This document shows, in pieces, positions 41,314 to 49,693 of a DNA stretch of 64,000 nucleotides. Numbering within the stretch: the first letter of the stretch is position 1; the number at the start of each line of letters is the position of its first letter. The DNA lies in NCBI RefSeq assembly GCF_003634705.1, contig NZ_RBWU01000004.1, positions 496,001 to 560,000 on the forward strand, in the 5' to 3' direction. Origin of the DNA: Actinomadura pelletieri DSM 43383. Lineage in GTDB: Bacteria > Actinomycetota > Actinomycetes > Streptosporangiales > Streptosporangiaceae. A program made the translations under genes and the position numbers. The notes below the pieces were generated by a model. It had not been told where the DNA came from, made no database searches, and saw only the letters and a program-made list of their open reading frames with translations.

Positions 41314-42341
41314 GCGGTGGTCACCGCCGCCGTTCCGTGGTTCCACACGACGCGGGGTGGGGGGACGGCGGCGAGGATCTGGTTGGTGACGTCGGTGGCG
41401 TCGATGCCGTCGGCGAGGGCGTCGAAGGTGAGGACGAGGCGGTGGGCGATGACGTCGCGGGCGACGGCGCGGACGTCGTCGGGGAGGACGTAGTCGCGTC
41501 CGGACAGGAGGGCGAGGGCGCGGGCGGTGGCGGCGAGGCCGAGGGTGGCGCGGGGGCTGGCGCCGATCTCGATGACGCCGCGGAGGTCGGGGAGGCGGTA
41601 TTGGTCGGGTTCGCGGGTGGCCATGACGAGGCGGACGATGTAGTCGGCGATGAGTTCGTGGACGGCGACTTCTTCGGCGGCGCGTTGGAGTCCGGCGAGG
41701 CGGTGGGTGTCGAGGATCTGGGTGGCTTCGGGTGGGTCGACGCTCATGCGTTGGAGGATTTGGAGTTCTTCGTGGGCGGCGGGGTGGTGGACGTCGATTT
41801 TCATGAGGAAGCGGTCGCGTTGGGCTTCGGGGAGGGGGTAGACGCCTTCGGATTCGATGGGGTTCTGGGTGGCGAGGACGATGAAGGGGGTGGGGAGGGG
41901 GTAGGTGTTGCCGCCGAGGGAGACCTGGCGTTCGGCCATGACTTCCAGGAGTGCGGATTGGACTTTGGCGGGGGCGCGGTTGATTTCGTCGGCGAGGACG
42001 AAGTTGACGAAGACGGGGCCGAGTTCGACGTCGAACTGTTCGGTGGAGGGGTGGTAGATGCGGGTGCCGACGATGTCGGAGGGGACGAGGTCGGGGGTGA
42101 ACTGGAGGCGGGCGAAGGTGCCGCCGACGACGTGGGCGAGGGTGTCGACGGCGAGGGTCTTGGCGACGCCGGGGACGCCTTCGACGAGGCAGTGACCGCG
42201 GGCGAGAAGTGCGACGATCATGCGTTCGACCATGTGGTCCTGGCCGACGATGACTTTTTTGACCTCGGCGAGTGTGGTTTGCAGGAGGGCCGCGGCTTCG
42301 TCGACGTCGGTGGCGGCGATGGTCATATGGGGTGCTTTCAT
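41310..42341 (-). CDS. moxR: MoxR-type AAA ATPase
   Basis: 343 residues from ATG 42341 (GGGACG upstream). Walker A EGVPGVAKT, Walker B FVLADEINRAP, sensor 1 VLATQNPIE, arginine finger in LPEAQRDRFLMKI and sensor 2 ASPRATLGL. First gene of the MoxR-DUF58-VWA operon. It lies divergent from a kinase-like membrane protein across a G-rich spacer. Confidence 0.94.
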   Translation of the reverse strand: MKAPHMTIAATDVDEAAALLQTTLAEVKKVIVGQDHMVERMIVALLARGHCLVEGVPGVAKTLAVDTLAHVVGGTFARLQFTPDLVPSDIVGTRIYHPSTEQFDVELGPVFVNFVLADEINRAPAKVQSALLEVMAERQVSLGGNTYPLPTPFIVLATQNPIESEGVYPLPEAQRDRFLMKIDVHHPAAHEELQILQRMSVDPPEATQILDTHRLAGLQRAAEEVAVHELIADYIVRLVMATREPDQYRLPDLRGVIEIGASPRATLGLAATARALALLSGRDYVLPDDVRAVARDVIAHRLVLTFDALADGIDATDVTNQILAAVPPPRVVWNHGTAAVTTA

Positions 42342-42439
42342 TGTCGTCCCTTGGGTGCCGGGCTCGGGCGCCTTTTGACCCTACGCGATCGCTTGTACCC
42401 GTTCGCTGGGGATACGTGCGTGGTGGTGGTGATCGGTTC

Positions 42440-42515
42440 GGGGTGGCCGGGGGACGTGGGGGTTGGTGGGGTTTGGTGTGGGCGGGTGGTGGGTTGATGG
42501 GTGGGGTGGGGGGTG
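42440..42515 (+). promoter_or_regulatory. G-quadruplex-capable divergent spacer moxR / kinase-like gene
   Basis: On the plus strand four G-runs (42440-42443, 42449-42453, 42458-42462, 42468-42471) have loops of 4-5 nt, and a second set GGG, GGG, GGGG, GGGGGG lies at 42491-42512. Both fit the classic quadruplex pattern and fall in the only promoter space of two operons. Confidence 0.5.
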
Positions 42516-42533
42516 GTTGTTAGGGTTGCGGCC

Positions 42534-43283
42534 ATGTCGAGGCCGTTGCCCCCGGGTGATCCTGATCGGTTGGGGCCGTTTCGTTTGTCGGCGCGGTTGT
42601 CGGAGTCCGCGGCGGGGATCGTGTTCCTGGGGGTGGATGAGGAGGGGCGTCGGGCGAGTGTGGCGGTGTTGAACCGTGGTGCGGCGGAGGACGCGGCGGC
42701 GCGGGATCGTTTTCGTGCGGCGATCAATGCGGCGGTGGCGGGTCCTGGTGGGCGTTTGGGTGGGGGTTCGGGTGGTGTGGCGCCGGTGGTGGCGGCGCAG
42801 CCGGAGGGGCCGGCGCCGTGGGTGGCGACGGTGTATGAGGCGGATCGGGTGGGGGCGGAGCGGTTTTTGGAGCCGGTGGCGTTTCAGGGGCAGGGGAGTG
42901 CGGGGTGGGGTGGGCGGTGGTTGGGTCGTCGGCGTGGGCCGCAGTTCCAGCCGTACTGGTCGGGGTCGGTGGAGCCGGCGTTGGAGCGTTCGGTTCCGCC
43001 GTCGGAGTCGGTGGTGGGGCCGGTGGAGGTCGCGCCGCGGCGGAGTGCGGTGGGGGTGGTGTTGTCGTTGGTGGCGTTGTTGGTGGTGGTGGCGTTGTTG
43101 ATGGGGGTGTTGTTCGCGTGTCAGCCCGATGTGAAGATGCCGCCGCCTCCGCCGCCGGAGCCGACGCCGTCGTTTCCGTCTCCGTCGCGGTCTCCGGGGT
43201 CGCCGAGTCCGTTGCCGTCTCCGTCGCGGCCGCCGTCGACGCCGCCGCCGAGCGTTCCGCCGGGTGATGGCGGGCCGTTGTGA
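42534..43283 (+). CDS. Membrane protein with a Ser/Thr-kinase-like N-terminal stub
   Basis: 249 residues from ATG 42534, preceded by TAGGGT 7 nt upstream (leaderless type). The N-terminus LGPFRLSARLSESAAGIVFL followed by VDEEGRRASVAVLN mirrors the glycine-rich loop and beta-strands of actinobacterial PknB-type kinases (GPYRL..LG.GGMG.VYL), but the glycine loop is altered, no VAVK lysine pair/HRD/DFG core follows, and the protein goes on to a helix (SLVALLVVVALLMGVLFACQ) and a Pro/Ser-rich outside tail. So it is either a pseudokinase remnant or a distinct sensor. Next to the MoxR operon. Confidence 0.6.
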   Translation: MSRPLPPGDPDRLGPFRLSARLSESAAGIVFLGVDEEGRRASVAVLNRGAAEDAAARDRFRAAINAAVAGPGGRLGGGSGGVAPVVAAQPEGPAPWVATVYEADRVGAERFLEPVAFQGQGSAGWGGRWLGRRRGPQFQPYWSGSVEPALERSVPPSESVVGPVEVAPRRSAVGVVLSLVALLVVVALLMGVLFACQPDVKMPPPPPPEPTPSFPSPSRSPGSPSPLPSPSRPPSTPPPSVPPGDGGPL

Positions 43284-43370
43284 CGGTGGTGTGAGGGCTG
43301 GTCGAGCCGCCGGTTGAGGGGCGTTGGAAAGGGTTTGCGGGGGTGGTGGTGAGGTGGCCAGCATGGGGTG

Positions 43371-44099
43371 ATGCTGGAGACTTTGGTTGCTTTTGTGGGT
43401 GCAACGGTGTTGATCGCGATGGCGCCGGGGCCGAGCACGGTTGTGATCATGCGGGAGTCGATGCGGTCGGGGCGGCGTGCGGGGGCTGCGGTGGTGCTGG
43501 GGAACGAGACCGGGGTTCTGTTGTGGGGTGTGGCGGCGGCGGTGGGGTTGTCGGCGTTGCTGGCGGCGTCGCGGGTGGCGTATGACGGTTTGCGGGTGGT
43601 GGGGGCGGTGGTGCTGGTGTGGTTCGGGGTGCGGGCGTTGTGGCGTGCGCGCCGCGATGACGCCGGAGAGGTGCGCGCCGGAAGCGAGGGCGTGGACGGC
43701 GAGGGCCCGGGCGCGGACGGGGGCGCGGACGGGGGCGCGGACGGGGGCGCGGACGGGGGCGCGGACGGGGGCGCGGACGGGGGCGGGAGTGGTGGGTGGT
43801 CGTGGTGGCGGTGTTACCGGTTGGGGTTGGTGACGAATGTCGCCAATCCGAAGGCGGGGGTGTTCGCGGTGTCGTTCCTGCCGCAGTTCGTGCCGGAGGG
43901 GTGGTCGGTTCCTGTGGTATTGGTGGGGTTGTCGGTGCTGTGGGCGTTGATCGATCTGGTCTGGTACGCGGTGGTGGTGTGGCTGGTGGGTGCGGCTCGG
44001 CGGCTGTTGGGGCGGGCGGGGGTGCGGCGGCGGTTGGATCAGGTGTCGGGTGCGGTCCTGGTGGGGCTGGGCGTGCGGCTGGCGGCGGAGACGCGCTAG
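43371..44099 (+). CDS. LysE/RhtB-family exporter
   Basis: 242 residues from ATG 43371 (GTG 43368 just before). Six helices, with family motifs VLIAMAPGPSTVVIMRESMR, GRRAGAAVVLGNETGVLLWG and LGLVTNVANPKAGVFAVSFL. Such proteins export amino acids or related metabolites. The central cytoplasmic loop is lengthened by a glycine/aspartate repeat GADG repeated six times, encoded by 12-bp tandem DNA repeats. Stand-alone. Confidence 0.9.
   Translation: MLETLVAFVGATVLIAMAPGPSTVVIMRESMRSGRRAGAAVVLGNETGVLLWGVAAAVGLSALLAASRVAYDGLRVVGAVVLVWFGVRALWRARRDDAGEVRAGSEGVDGEGPGADGGADGGADGGADGGADGGADGGGSGGWSWWRCYRLGLVTNVANPKAGVFAVSFLPQFVPEGWSVPVVLVGLSVLWALIDLVWYAVVVWLVGAARRLLGRAGVRRRLDQVSGAVLVGLGVRLAAETR
43711..43782 (+). 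repeat. Six 12-bp tandem repeats in the LysE-type gene
   Basis: The unit GCGCGGACGGGG is repeated six times without interruption and stays in frame, adding GADG blocks to the loop between the third and fourth helices. Copy number is likely to vary between strains. Confidence 0.95.
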
Positions 44100-44212
44100 G
44101 GGGACCGGTCCAGGTCGCGTGGGGCGGCACGTGGAAAGGCACGTGCCGGGGCCCGTCGCTTTGGCACATTTTCATGATCGATCTTTGGGTGGGTGAGCCT
44201 TAGCCTGGGGCG

Positions 44213-46024
44213 GTGAACGCACTGGATGGCCTTGCAGACCGGTATGTGGACGAGTTCGCCGCGGTGGACCCGTGTCTGGCGGCGATCATGGGGATCGCCG
44301 GTCAGGACGGGCGGTTGACCGACTATGGGCCCGAGGGGTCGGCGGCGCGGGTGGAGTTGGCGCGGCGGACGTTGGGGGAGTTGGCGCGGACGCCGGTGGA
44401 GGGTGATGCGGGGCGGGTCGCGGCCGCGGTGTTGCGGGAGCGGCTTGAGGTGGAGGTGGCGTTGGCGGAGTCGGGGGTGTTGGAGGGGTTCCTGGACACC
44501 ACGGATGGTCCGGTGCAGCGGCTTCGGACGGCGGTGGAGTTGTTGGATCAGGGGCCGGCGACGGATTGGGAGTCGGTTCGGGCGCGGGTGGCGGCGTTGC
44601 CGGGGGCGTTGGGCGGGTTGCGGATGTCGTTGCAGCGGGCGTGTCAGCGGGGGCGGGTGGCGGCGCGGCGGCAGGTGGTGCGGAACGCTCGTGAATGCCT
44701 GGACACCCCGGAGTATCTGGTGGGGTTGGCGGCCAGGTACGGGGATGGACCGTTGCGGGACGGGTTGGACGCGGCGGTGCGGTCGGCGTCGGTGGCGTTG
44801 GGGGAGTTCGCGGCGTTCCTGACCGGTGAGTTGGCGGGGCGTGCGCCGGAGCGTGACGCGTTGGGCGCGGACCGGTACGCGTTGGGGGTGCGGGATTTTC
44901 TGGGGACGGAGCTTGATCTGCGGGAGACGTACGCGTGGGGGTGGGAGGAGCTGGCGCGGGTCAAGGCGGAGATGGCGGAGGCGGCCGGGCAGGTGATGCC
45001 GGGTGAGCCGCTGCCGGTGGTGGTGGCGGCGTTGGACGCCGACCCGGCGCATCGGATCAAGGGCGCGGACGCGTTCCGCGGGTGGCTTCAGGAGTTGGCG
45101 GACCGGGCGATCGCGGATCTGGACGGGGTGCATTTCGATATTCCGAAGCCGTTGCGGCGGATCGACTGCCGGATCCCGCCGGTGGAGTCGGGGATCTACT
45201 ATCTGGCGCCGGCGGAGGACCTGTCGCGTCCGGGGACGGTGTGGTGGACGGTGGACGACCCGTTCGGGGAGATCGTGACGTGGAGTGTTCCGTCGACGAT
45301 GTTCCACGAGGGGGCGCCGGGGCATCATCTGCAGTTGGGTGTGACGGCGTTGAATCCGGTGTTGAACCGGTACCAGCGGGTGGCGAGTGAGCTGCATCCG
45401 GGGCACTGCGAGGGGTGGGGCCTGTACGCGGAGCGGTTGATGGACGAGTTGGGGCATTACCGGGATCCGGCGCACCGGTTGGGGATGCTGGCGGGTGGGC
45501 AGCAGTTCCGCGCCGCCCGGGTGATCCTGGACATCGGGATGCATCTGGAGTTGGAGATCCCGGCGGGGGCGGGTTTCCATGAGGGGGAGCGGTGGACGCC
45601 GGAGTTGGGGTTTGAGTTCCTGCGTGCGCATCGTCCCGGGTCGGACGCGGAGGCGGCGTTCGAGATCGACCGGTATCTGGGGCGTCCGGCGCAGGCGATC
45701 GCCTACAAGCTGGGGGAGAAGATCTGGTTGGAGGCGCGGGAGGCGGCCCGGCGCCGGGACGGGGCGGCGTTCGATCTGAAGGGGTTCCATCGCCGGGCCC
45801 TGGATCTGGGACCGATGGGGTTGGACGCGTTGCGCGCCGAACTCGCCCGCGCCTGCCCCGGGGGCGTCCGCGCCGGTCGTGGGAGCCTGTCGGAGCGGGA
45901 GCCTGTCAGAGGGGTTCAGAGGGGTGTGGTGGGGCCGAGGCGGGTCCGTGCGGGCGGCGGGGTGGACGCCGGGGTGGGGGACGGTGCCGCGGCGGGGCCG
46001 TGCGGCGGGGCGGGCATGTCGTAG
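44213..46024 (+). CDS. DUF885 zinc-peptidase-like protein
   Basis: 603 residues from GTG 44213; a TAGCCT box 6 nt upstream indicates a leaderless start. The active-site motif FHEGAPGHHLQ (about residue 365) with GHCEGWGLYAERLMDELGHY downstream matches DUF885, a family of M2/M3-like metallopeptidases. The conserved domain ends about residue 550 (RALDLGPMGLDALRAELARA); the last 45 residues are low-complexity read-through overlapping a convergent gene by 109 bp. Codons here end mostly in G (TTG, GTG, GCG), unlike most plus-strand genes of the window. Confidence 0.85.
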   Translation: MNALDGLADRYVDEFAAVDPCLAAIMGIAGQDGRLTDYGPEGSAARVELARRTLGELARTPVEGDAGRVAAAVLRERLEVEVALAESGVLEGFLDTTDGPVQRLRTAVELLDQGPATDWESVRARVAALPGALGGLRMSLQRACQRGRVAARRQVVRNARECLDTPEYLVGLAARYGDGPLRDGLDAAVRSASVALGEFAAFLTGELAGRAPERDALGADRYALGVRDFLGTELDLRETYAWGWEELARVKAEMAEAAGQVMPGEPLPVVVAALDADPAHRIKGADAFRGWLQELADRAIADLDGVHFDIPKPLRRIDCRIPPVESGIYYLAPAEDLSRPGTVWWTVDDPFGEIVTWSVPSTMFHEGAPGHHLQLGVTALNPVLNRYQRVASELHPGHCEGWGLYAERLMDELGHYRDPAHRLGMLAGGQQFRAARVILDIGMHLELEIPAGAGFHEGERWTPELGFEFLRAHRPGSDAEAAFEIDRYLGRPAQAIAYKLGEKIWLEAREAARRRDGAAFDLKGFHRRALDLGPMGLDALRAELARACPGGVRAGRGSLSEREPVRGVQRGVVGPRRVRAGGGVDAGVGDGAAAGPCGGAGMS

Positions 46025-46341
46025 ACGCCGGTCTCGCGGAGCCAGCGGCGCGCGTCGCGCCACTGCCGTCGCCCGGCCTGTTCCCCGCTCTCCGGTGCGC
46101 TCCTGTGCCCGGTTTCCCGGGCGGTCGTCGGCGGTCGGCCGGTCGCCGCCGGTGGGGTGGTGGCCGGTTCGTCGGCGGCGCGGCCGACGTGGCAGGCGCG
46201 TTCGTCGCCGGGTTCGATGACCTGTTTCTCGTAGTGCGGGGGCCAGCGCAGGAGCATCCGTCGGCCGCAGGTGGGGCACGCCCATTCCTCGCGCCCGGAC
46301 TGTTCGGTCCGGATTTTCCGCATCTCGTGTGTTCGGTACAC
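45916..46341 (-). CDS. Zinc-ribbon protein, hypothetical
   Basis: 141 residues from GTG 46341, chosen because GGAGGA is 6 nt upstream (ATG 46323 is internal). EWACPTCGRRMLLRWPPHYE and DERACHVG give a Cys pair and a His/Cys pair, a zinc-ribbon. After a Pro/Thr-rich linker comes WRDARRWLRETGVYDMP, a short conserved helix seen in similar actinomycete proteins of unknown function. Convergent overlap with the DUF885 gene at the 3' end. Confidence 0.65.
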   Translation of the reverse strand: MYRTHEMRKIRTEQSGREEWACPTCGRRMLLRWPPHYEKQVIEPGDERACHVGRAADEPATTPPAATGRPPTTARETGHRSAPESGEQAGRRQWRDARRWLRETGVYDMPAPPHGPAAAPSPTPASTPPPARTRLGPTTPL

Positions 46342-46492
46342 GACGGGTCCTCCTTGACCTCGGCGGGTTCCGGTCACCGGGGGTTGTGGTTTTGTGATTG
46401 CCCACGTCAAGGGGGTTAAACGGGAAGTCGGGCGGGCTTTACCCGGGAAAATTCGGTGGGGTGCGGCGGGCCGGTCGCCTAGGGTTGCGGTC

Positions 46493-46603
46493 ATGTCCGT
46501 TTTCACCGAGGGCGCGGCCCGGACGGCCGTCCTCGTGGCCGCGTATGCGCGGCTGCGTGAGGGTCGTCCCGTCCTGGGCCGCCCGGTGCGCTTCGGCGCC
46601 TGA
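46493..46603 (+). CDS. Small leader ORF upstream of erm
   Basis: 36 residues (MSVFTEGAARTAVLVAAYAR and on). TAGGGT lies exactly 7 nt before the ATG, the leaderless-promoter layout also seen at 3237 and 42534. It ends 82 nt before a strong hairpin and 368 nt before the erm start. This arrangement (small ORF, hairpin, resistance gene) is that of ribosome-controlled attenuators; function as leader peptide is inferred. Confidence 0.5.
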   Translation: MSVFTEGAARTAVLVAAYARLREGRPVLGRPVRFGA

Positions 46604-46684
46604 CCTTCCGACCTTCCGGCGGGTTCCGCGGTCGTCGTGACCGTCCGCCGAGCCGAGTCGCCGGGCTCGCGTGTCGGGCCCGTG

Positions 46685-46712
46685 GGCGACGCCGCCGTGG
46701 TGCGGCGTCGCC
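46685..46712 (+). terminator. Hairpin in the erm leader (possible attenuator)
   Basis: Perfect 11-bp stem GGCGACGCCGC/GCGGCGTCGCC with a 6-nt loop CGTGGT, lying between the small leader ORF and erm. No T-run follows, but terminators of this GC class often lack one. The rest of 46604-46971 shows no gene. Confidence 0.55.
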
Positions 46713-46971
46713 GGTTTCACGGTGCCGGTTTCACGGGTGCTTCCCGTGCGGTGTGTTCGCGCGTGGGGTGTCCGTTCTCCCTCGCGGTGTGTCCAGGGCC
46801 TCCGAGCGTCCCCCGACCGTTTCCGGACGGGCCGCCCGGTACCGGTCACGCGCGCCGCACGTGTCGACTGCACGCTCGACCGCACGTTTTCACCTGCGCG
46901 TCTGACCGGTGAGCCACGGGTGAGGTCCGTCCCGCCCGGCCGTCCACGGCCGGAAACCGAGGACACCCACC

Positions 46972-47823
46972 GTGAACCCACGTCCCCACACCACACGCGG
47001 CACCACACGCGGCGCAGGAACGTCGCGCGGCTCCCGGAACGGCACCGCGCGGGGTCGCGCGCGCCGTGAGCTGTCGCAGAACCTCCTCGCCGACCCCCAG
47101 ATGATCGCTCGTTACGCCCGTGCCGTCGGTGACGGGCCGGGCGGCCTGGTCGTGGAGGCCGGTGCCGGTGACGGCCGGATCACCGCCGCGCTGGCGTCCA
47201 GGTTCGGGCACGTCATCGCCTACGAGATCGACCCGGTGCTGGCGCGGCGGCTGGCCGAGCGGTGCCGTGGCCTGCCGAACGTCCGTCCCGTGACCGGTGA
47301 CTTCCTGCGCGCCCGGCCCCCGCGCGGCCCGTTCCACCTGGCGGGCAACATCCCGTACGGGGCCACGTCCCGGATCGTGGCGTGGGCGTTGGAGGCGCCG
47401 GACCTGGTGTCGGCGACGCTGGTCACGCAGGTGGAGTACGCCCGTAAACGCGCCGGGGACTACGGGCGGTGGAGCCTGCTGACGGTGCGGACGTGGCCGG
47501 AGTTCTCCTGGCGGCTCGGCATGCGCGTTCCCCGGGACCGGTTCCGTCCCGTCCCGCGGGTGGACTCGGCGGTGCTGCGGCTGGACCGCCGGGACCGGCC
47601 GCTGCTGCCGGCGGCGGCGATGGGCGCCTACGTCCGGTGCGTGGAGGTGGGGTTCACCGGCGTGGGCGGCACCCTGCACGCGTCGCTGCGGCGGGTGTAT
47701 CCGCGGGCGCGGGTGGACGCGGCGTTCGCCGTGGCGGGGGTGCCGCGCGGCGCGGTCGTCGCGCACGTCCACCCCGACCGGTGGGTCGCCCTGGCACGCG
47801 TCCTGCACGGGCCCACCCGATGA
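46972..47823 (+). CDS. erm: 23S rRNA adenine-N6-methyltransferase (Erm family)
   Basis: 283 residues from GTG 46972 (GAGGA upstream). A basic N-terminal arm (RNGTARGRARRELSQNLLAD) precedes motif I VVEAGAGDGRITAALA, YEIDPVLARRLAERC, the catalytic HLAGNIPYGATSRIV and RFRPVPRVDSAVLRLDRR. Erm enzymes methylate A2058 and give resistance to macrolides, lincosamides and streptogramin B. The closest style is the actinomycete Erm(E)/Erm(S) group. KsgA (16S) is the alternative, but the basic N-terminus and NIPYG favour Erm. Preceded by a 368-nt leader. Confidence 0.9.
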   Translation: MNPRPHTTRGTTRGAGTSRGSRNGTARGRARRELSQNLLADPQMIARYARAVGDGPGGLVVEAGAGDGRITAALASRFGHVIAYEIDPVLARRLAERCRGLPNVRPVTGDFLRARPPRGPFHLAGNIPYGATSRIVAWALEAPDLVSATLVTQVEYARKRAGDYGRWSLLTVRTWPEFSWRLGMRVPRDRFRPVPRVDSAVLRLDRRDRPLLPAAAMGAYVRCVEVGFTGVGGTLHASLRRVYPRARVDAAFAVAGVPRGAVVAHVHPDRWVALARVLHGPTR

Positions 47824-47851
47824 GCGGGTGAACGGGGCGGCGGAACAGGTG

Positions 47852-49309
47852 TCAGAACGGGTAGGTGGGGATCTTGTCGCGGACCGTGACCCATTGGGTC
47901 TCGGTGAACGCCTCGATGTTGGCCTCGGCGCCGCCGAACCGGGCCCCGTTCCCGGACGCGGCGACGCCGCCGAACGGGACGATGGGTTCGTCGCTGACGG
48001 TCTGGTCGTTGATGTGGACCATTCCGGTCGGGACCGCGTCGGCGATCCGCATCGCCTGGCCGACGTCGCCGAGGATGCCGAGGGACAGGCCGTACTCGCT
48101 GGCCGAGGCCAGCGCGATCGCCTCCTCGGTCGTGGTGAACGGCACGACCGGCGCGACCGGCCCGAACACCTCCTGGGCGTAGGCGGGCATGCCGGGGGTG
48201 ACCTCGGCCAGGACGGTCGGGCGGTAGAACAGGTCCTCGTGGGTGCCGCCGGCCGCGAGGCGCGCGCCGGCGGCGACGGTGCGGTTGACCAGGTCGTGGA
48301 CGCGGGTGAGTTGGGTGTGGTCGATGAGCGGGCCGAGCGCGACGGGGGAGGTGGCGGGGTTCCCGACGGGGAGTTTGTCGGCCTTGTCGGCGAGGGCGGC
48401 GACGTACTCCTCGTGCAGGCTCGCGTGGACCAGGTGCCGTCCGGCGGTGACGCAGATCTGTCCCTGGTGCAGGTAGGAGCTCCAGGCGCCGGCCGACACC
48501 GCGTCGGTGACGTCCGCGCCGGGCAGGACGATCAGGGCGTTGTTGCCGCCGAGTTCCAGGTGGGCGCGTTTGAGGAGCCGGCCGCAGTGCTCGCCGATGG
48601 CGCGTCCGGTGGTGGTGGAGCCGGTGAACGACACCACCCGCACCTCGGGCGCGGTGACGACCGCCTCTCCGGTGTCGCGGCCGCCGGGCAGCAGGTGCAG
48701 CAGCCCTTCGGGCAGCCCGGCCTCCTGGAAGATCCGCGCGATGATCACCCCGCCGCTGACCGCGGTGCGCGCGTCGGGTTTGAGCAGGACCGCGTTGCCG
48801 AGCGCGAGCGCGGGCGCCACCGACCGCATCGCGAGGATGAGCGGGAAGTTGAACGGGGAGATCACGCCGACGACGCCGGCGGGGCGGCGGCGCGACAGGC
48901 TCCACCGGGGTTGGGTCGACGGCAGGACCAGGCCCTGGGGGTGGGAGGCCAGGGCCGCCGCCTCGTGGCACAGGCTCGCGGCGAAGTGCGCCTCCACGTC
49001 CCCCTTCGCGGGGAGGGATCCGGCCTCGCGGACGATCCAGTCCTGGATGTCGGCGGTGTGGGTCTCCAACAGCCGCCCGGCGCGGCGCAGCACGGACGCG
49101 CGTTCCTCGTAGGAGCGGGTGGCCCAGTCCCGTTGCGCGGACGCCGCGGCCTCGGCGGCGTGCTGCACGTCGGTGGCGTCGGCGCGGCCGAGGACGCCGA
49201 GCGTCGCGCCGGTCGCGGGCTCGGTGACGTCGTAGACGCCGCCGGTGGCGGTGGCCCAGCGGCCGTCGAAGACCTTGCCGGTCCACACGCCGGGGTCGAG
49301 CAACGCCAT
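47852..49309 (-). CDS. Aldehyde dehydrogenase (benzaldehyde dehydrogenase type)
   Basis: 485 residues from ATG 49309, with GGAGG 5 nt upstream; longer frames upstream cross the tRNA region and are rejected. ALDH fold: VVGVISPFNFPLILAMRSVA, VSFTGSTTTGRAIGE, the general base Glu in LELGGNNALIVLPGAD, nucleophile Cys in QGQICVTAGRHLV, and EVFGPVAPVVPF. The sequence is of the XylC/vanillin dehydrogenase-like class that oxidises aromatic aldehydes with NAD. Stand-alone. Confidence 0.92.
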   Translation of the reverse strand: MALLDPGVWTGKVFDGRWATATGGVYDVTEPATGATLGVLGRADATDVQHAAEAAASAQRDWATRSYEERASVLRRAGRLLETHTADIQDWIVREAGSLPAKGDVEAHFAASLCHEAAALASHPQGLVLPSTQPRWSLSRRRPAGVVGVISPFNFPLILAMRSVAPALALGNAVLLKPDARTAVSGGVIIARIFQEAGLPEGLLHLLPGGRDTGEAVVTAPEVRVVSFTGSTTTGRAIGEHCGRLLKRAHLELGGNNALIVLPGADVTDAVSAGAWSSYLHQGQICVTAGRHLVHASLHEEYVAALADKADKLPVGNPATSPVALGPLIDHTQLTRVHDLVNRTVAAGARLAAGGTHEDLFYRPTVLAEVTPGMPAYAQEVFGPVAPVVPFTTTEEAIALASASEYGLSLGILGDVGQAMRIADAVPTGMVHINDQTVSDEPIVPFGGVAASGNGARFGGAEANIEAFTETQWVTVRDKIPTYPF

Positions 49310-49558
49310 CGTTCCTCCTCGGTGCCGGGCACGGGCCCGCGCGTGGCCCGCGGATCCCCCGGTCCAGCCTTGCCGGGCCGGTCGGCGCGCGGGAACCATC
49401 CCGTTCCACTCAGTGGAAAGTTCGCCACCGGCGATATTGCGTTGCGGGCGGCGGTGCGGCCGGGGCACCCTGAGGGTACTCCGGGCGGTCGGGCGCGACC
49501 GTATCCGGGGATTTCGGGCCGCCCCGTCCCCGCTGTCACCCTGGGGACGGGGTCTCGC

Positions 49559-49630
49559 CTCCTCGTAGCTCAGCGGACAGAGCACCGGCCTCCGGAGCCG
49601 GGAGCGCAGGTTCGATCCCTGCCGGGGAGA
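49559..49630 (+). tRNA. tRNA-Arg (anticodon CCG)
   Basis: A 72-nt cloverleaf: acceptor CTCCTCG pairing with CGGGGAG (one T-G pair), T8-A9, D stem GCTC/GAGC, anticodon stem CCGGC/GCCGG with loop CTCCGGA giving anticodon CCG, T arm GCAGG-TTCGATC-CCTGC, discriminator A. CCA is not encoded. No integrase or direct repeat of its 3' end is visible nearby. Confidence 0.92.
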
Positions 49631-49693
49631 CCCCGACGTCCGACACGCCGACACGCCGACCCCCGGGCCCGGGGCCCGGGGGCGCCGGGGGCG

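Noticed and set aside
40213..42497. Long plus-strand glycine/valine-rich frames opposite DUF58 and moxR
   Set aside because: The minus strand holds clear MoxR and DUF58 domains; the plus frames are GVGG-type shadows.
49559..49630. tRNA-Arg as attachment site of an integrated element
   Set aside because: No integrase gene or direct repeat of the tRNA 3' end was seen on either side.
47852..49654. Longer aldehyde dehydrogenase of 600 residues
   Set aside because: The extra 115 residues cross the tRNA gene and have no ribosome site; ATG 49309 has GGAGG at the right distance.
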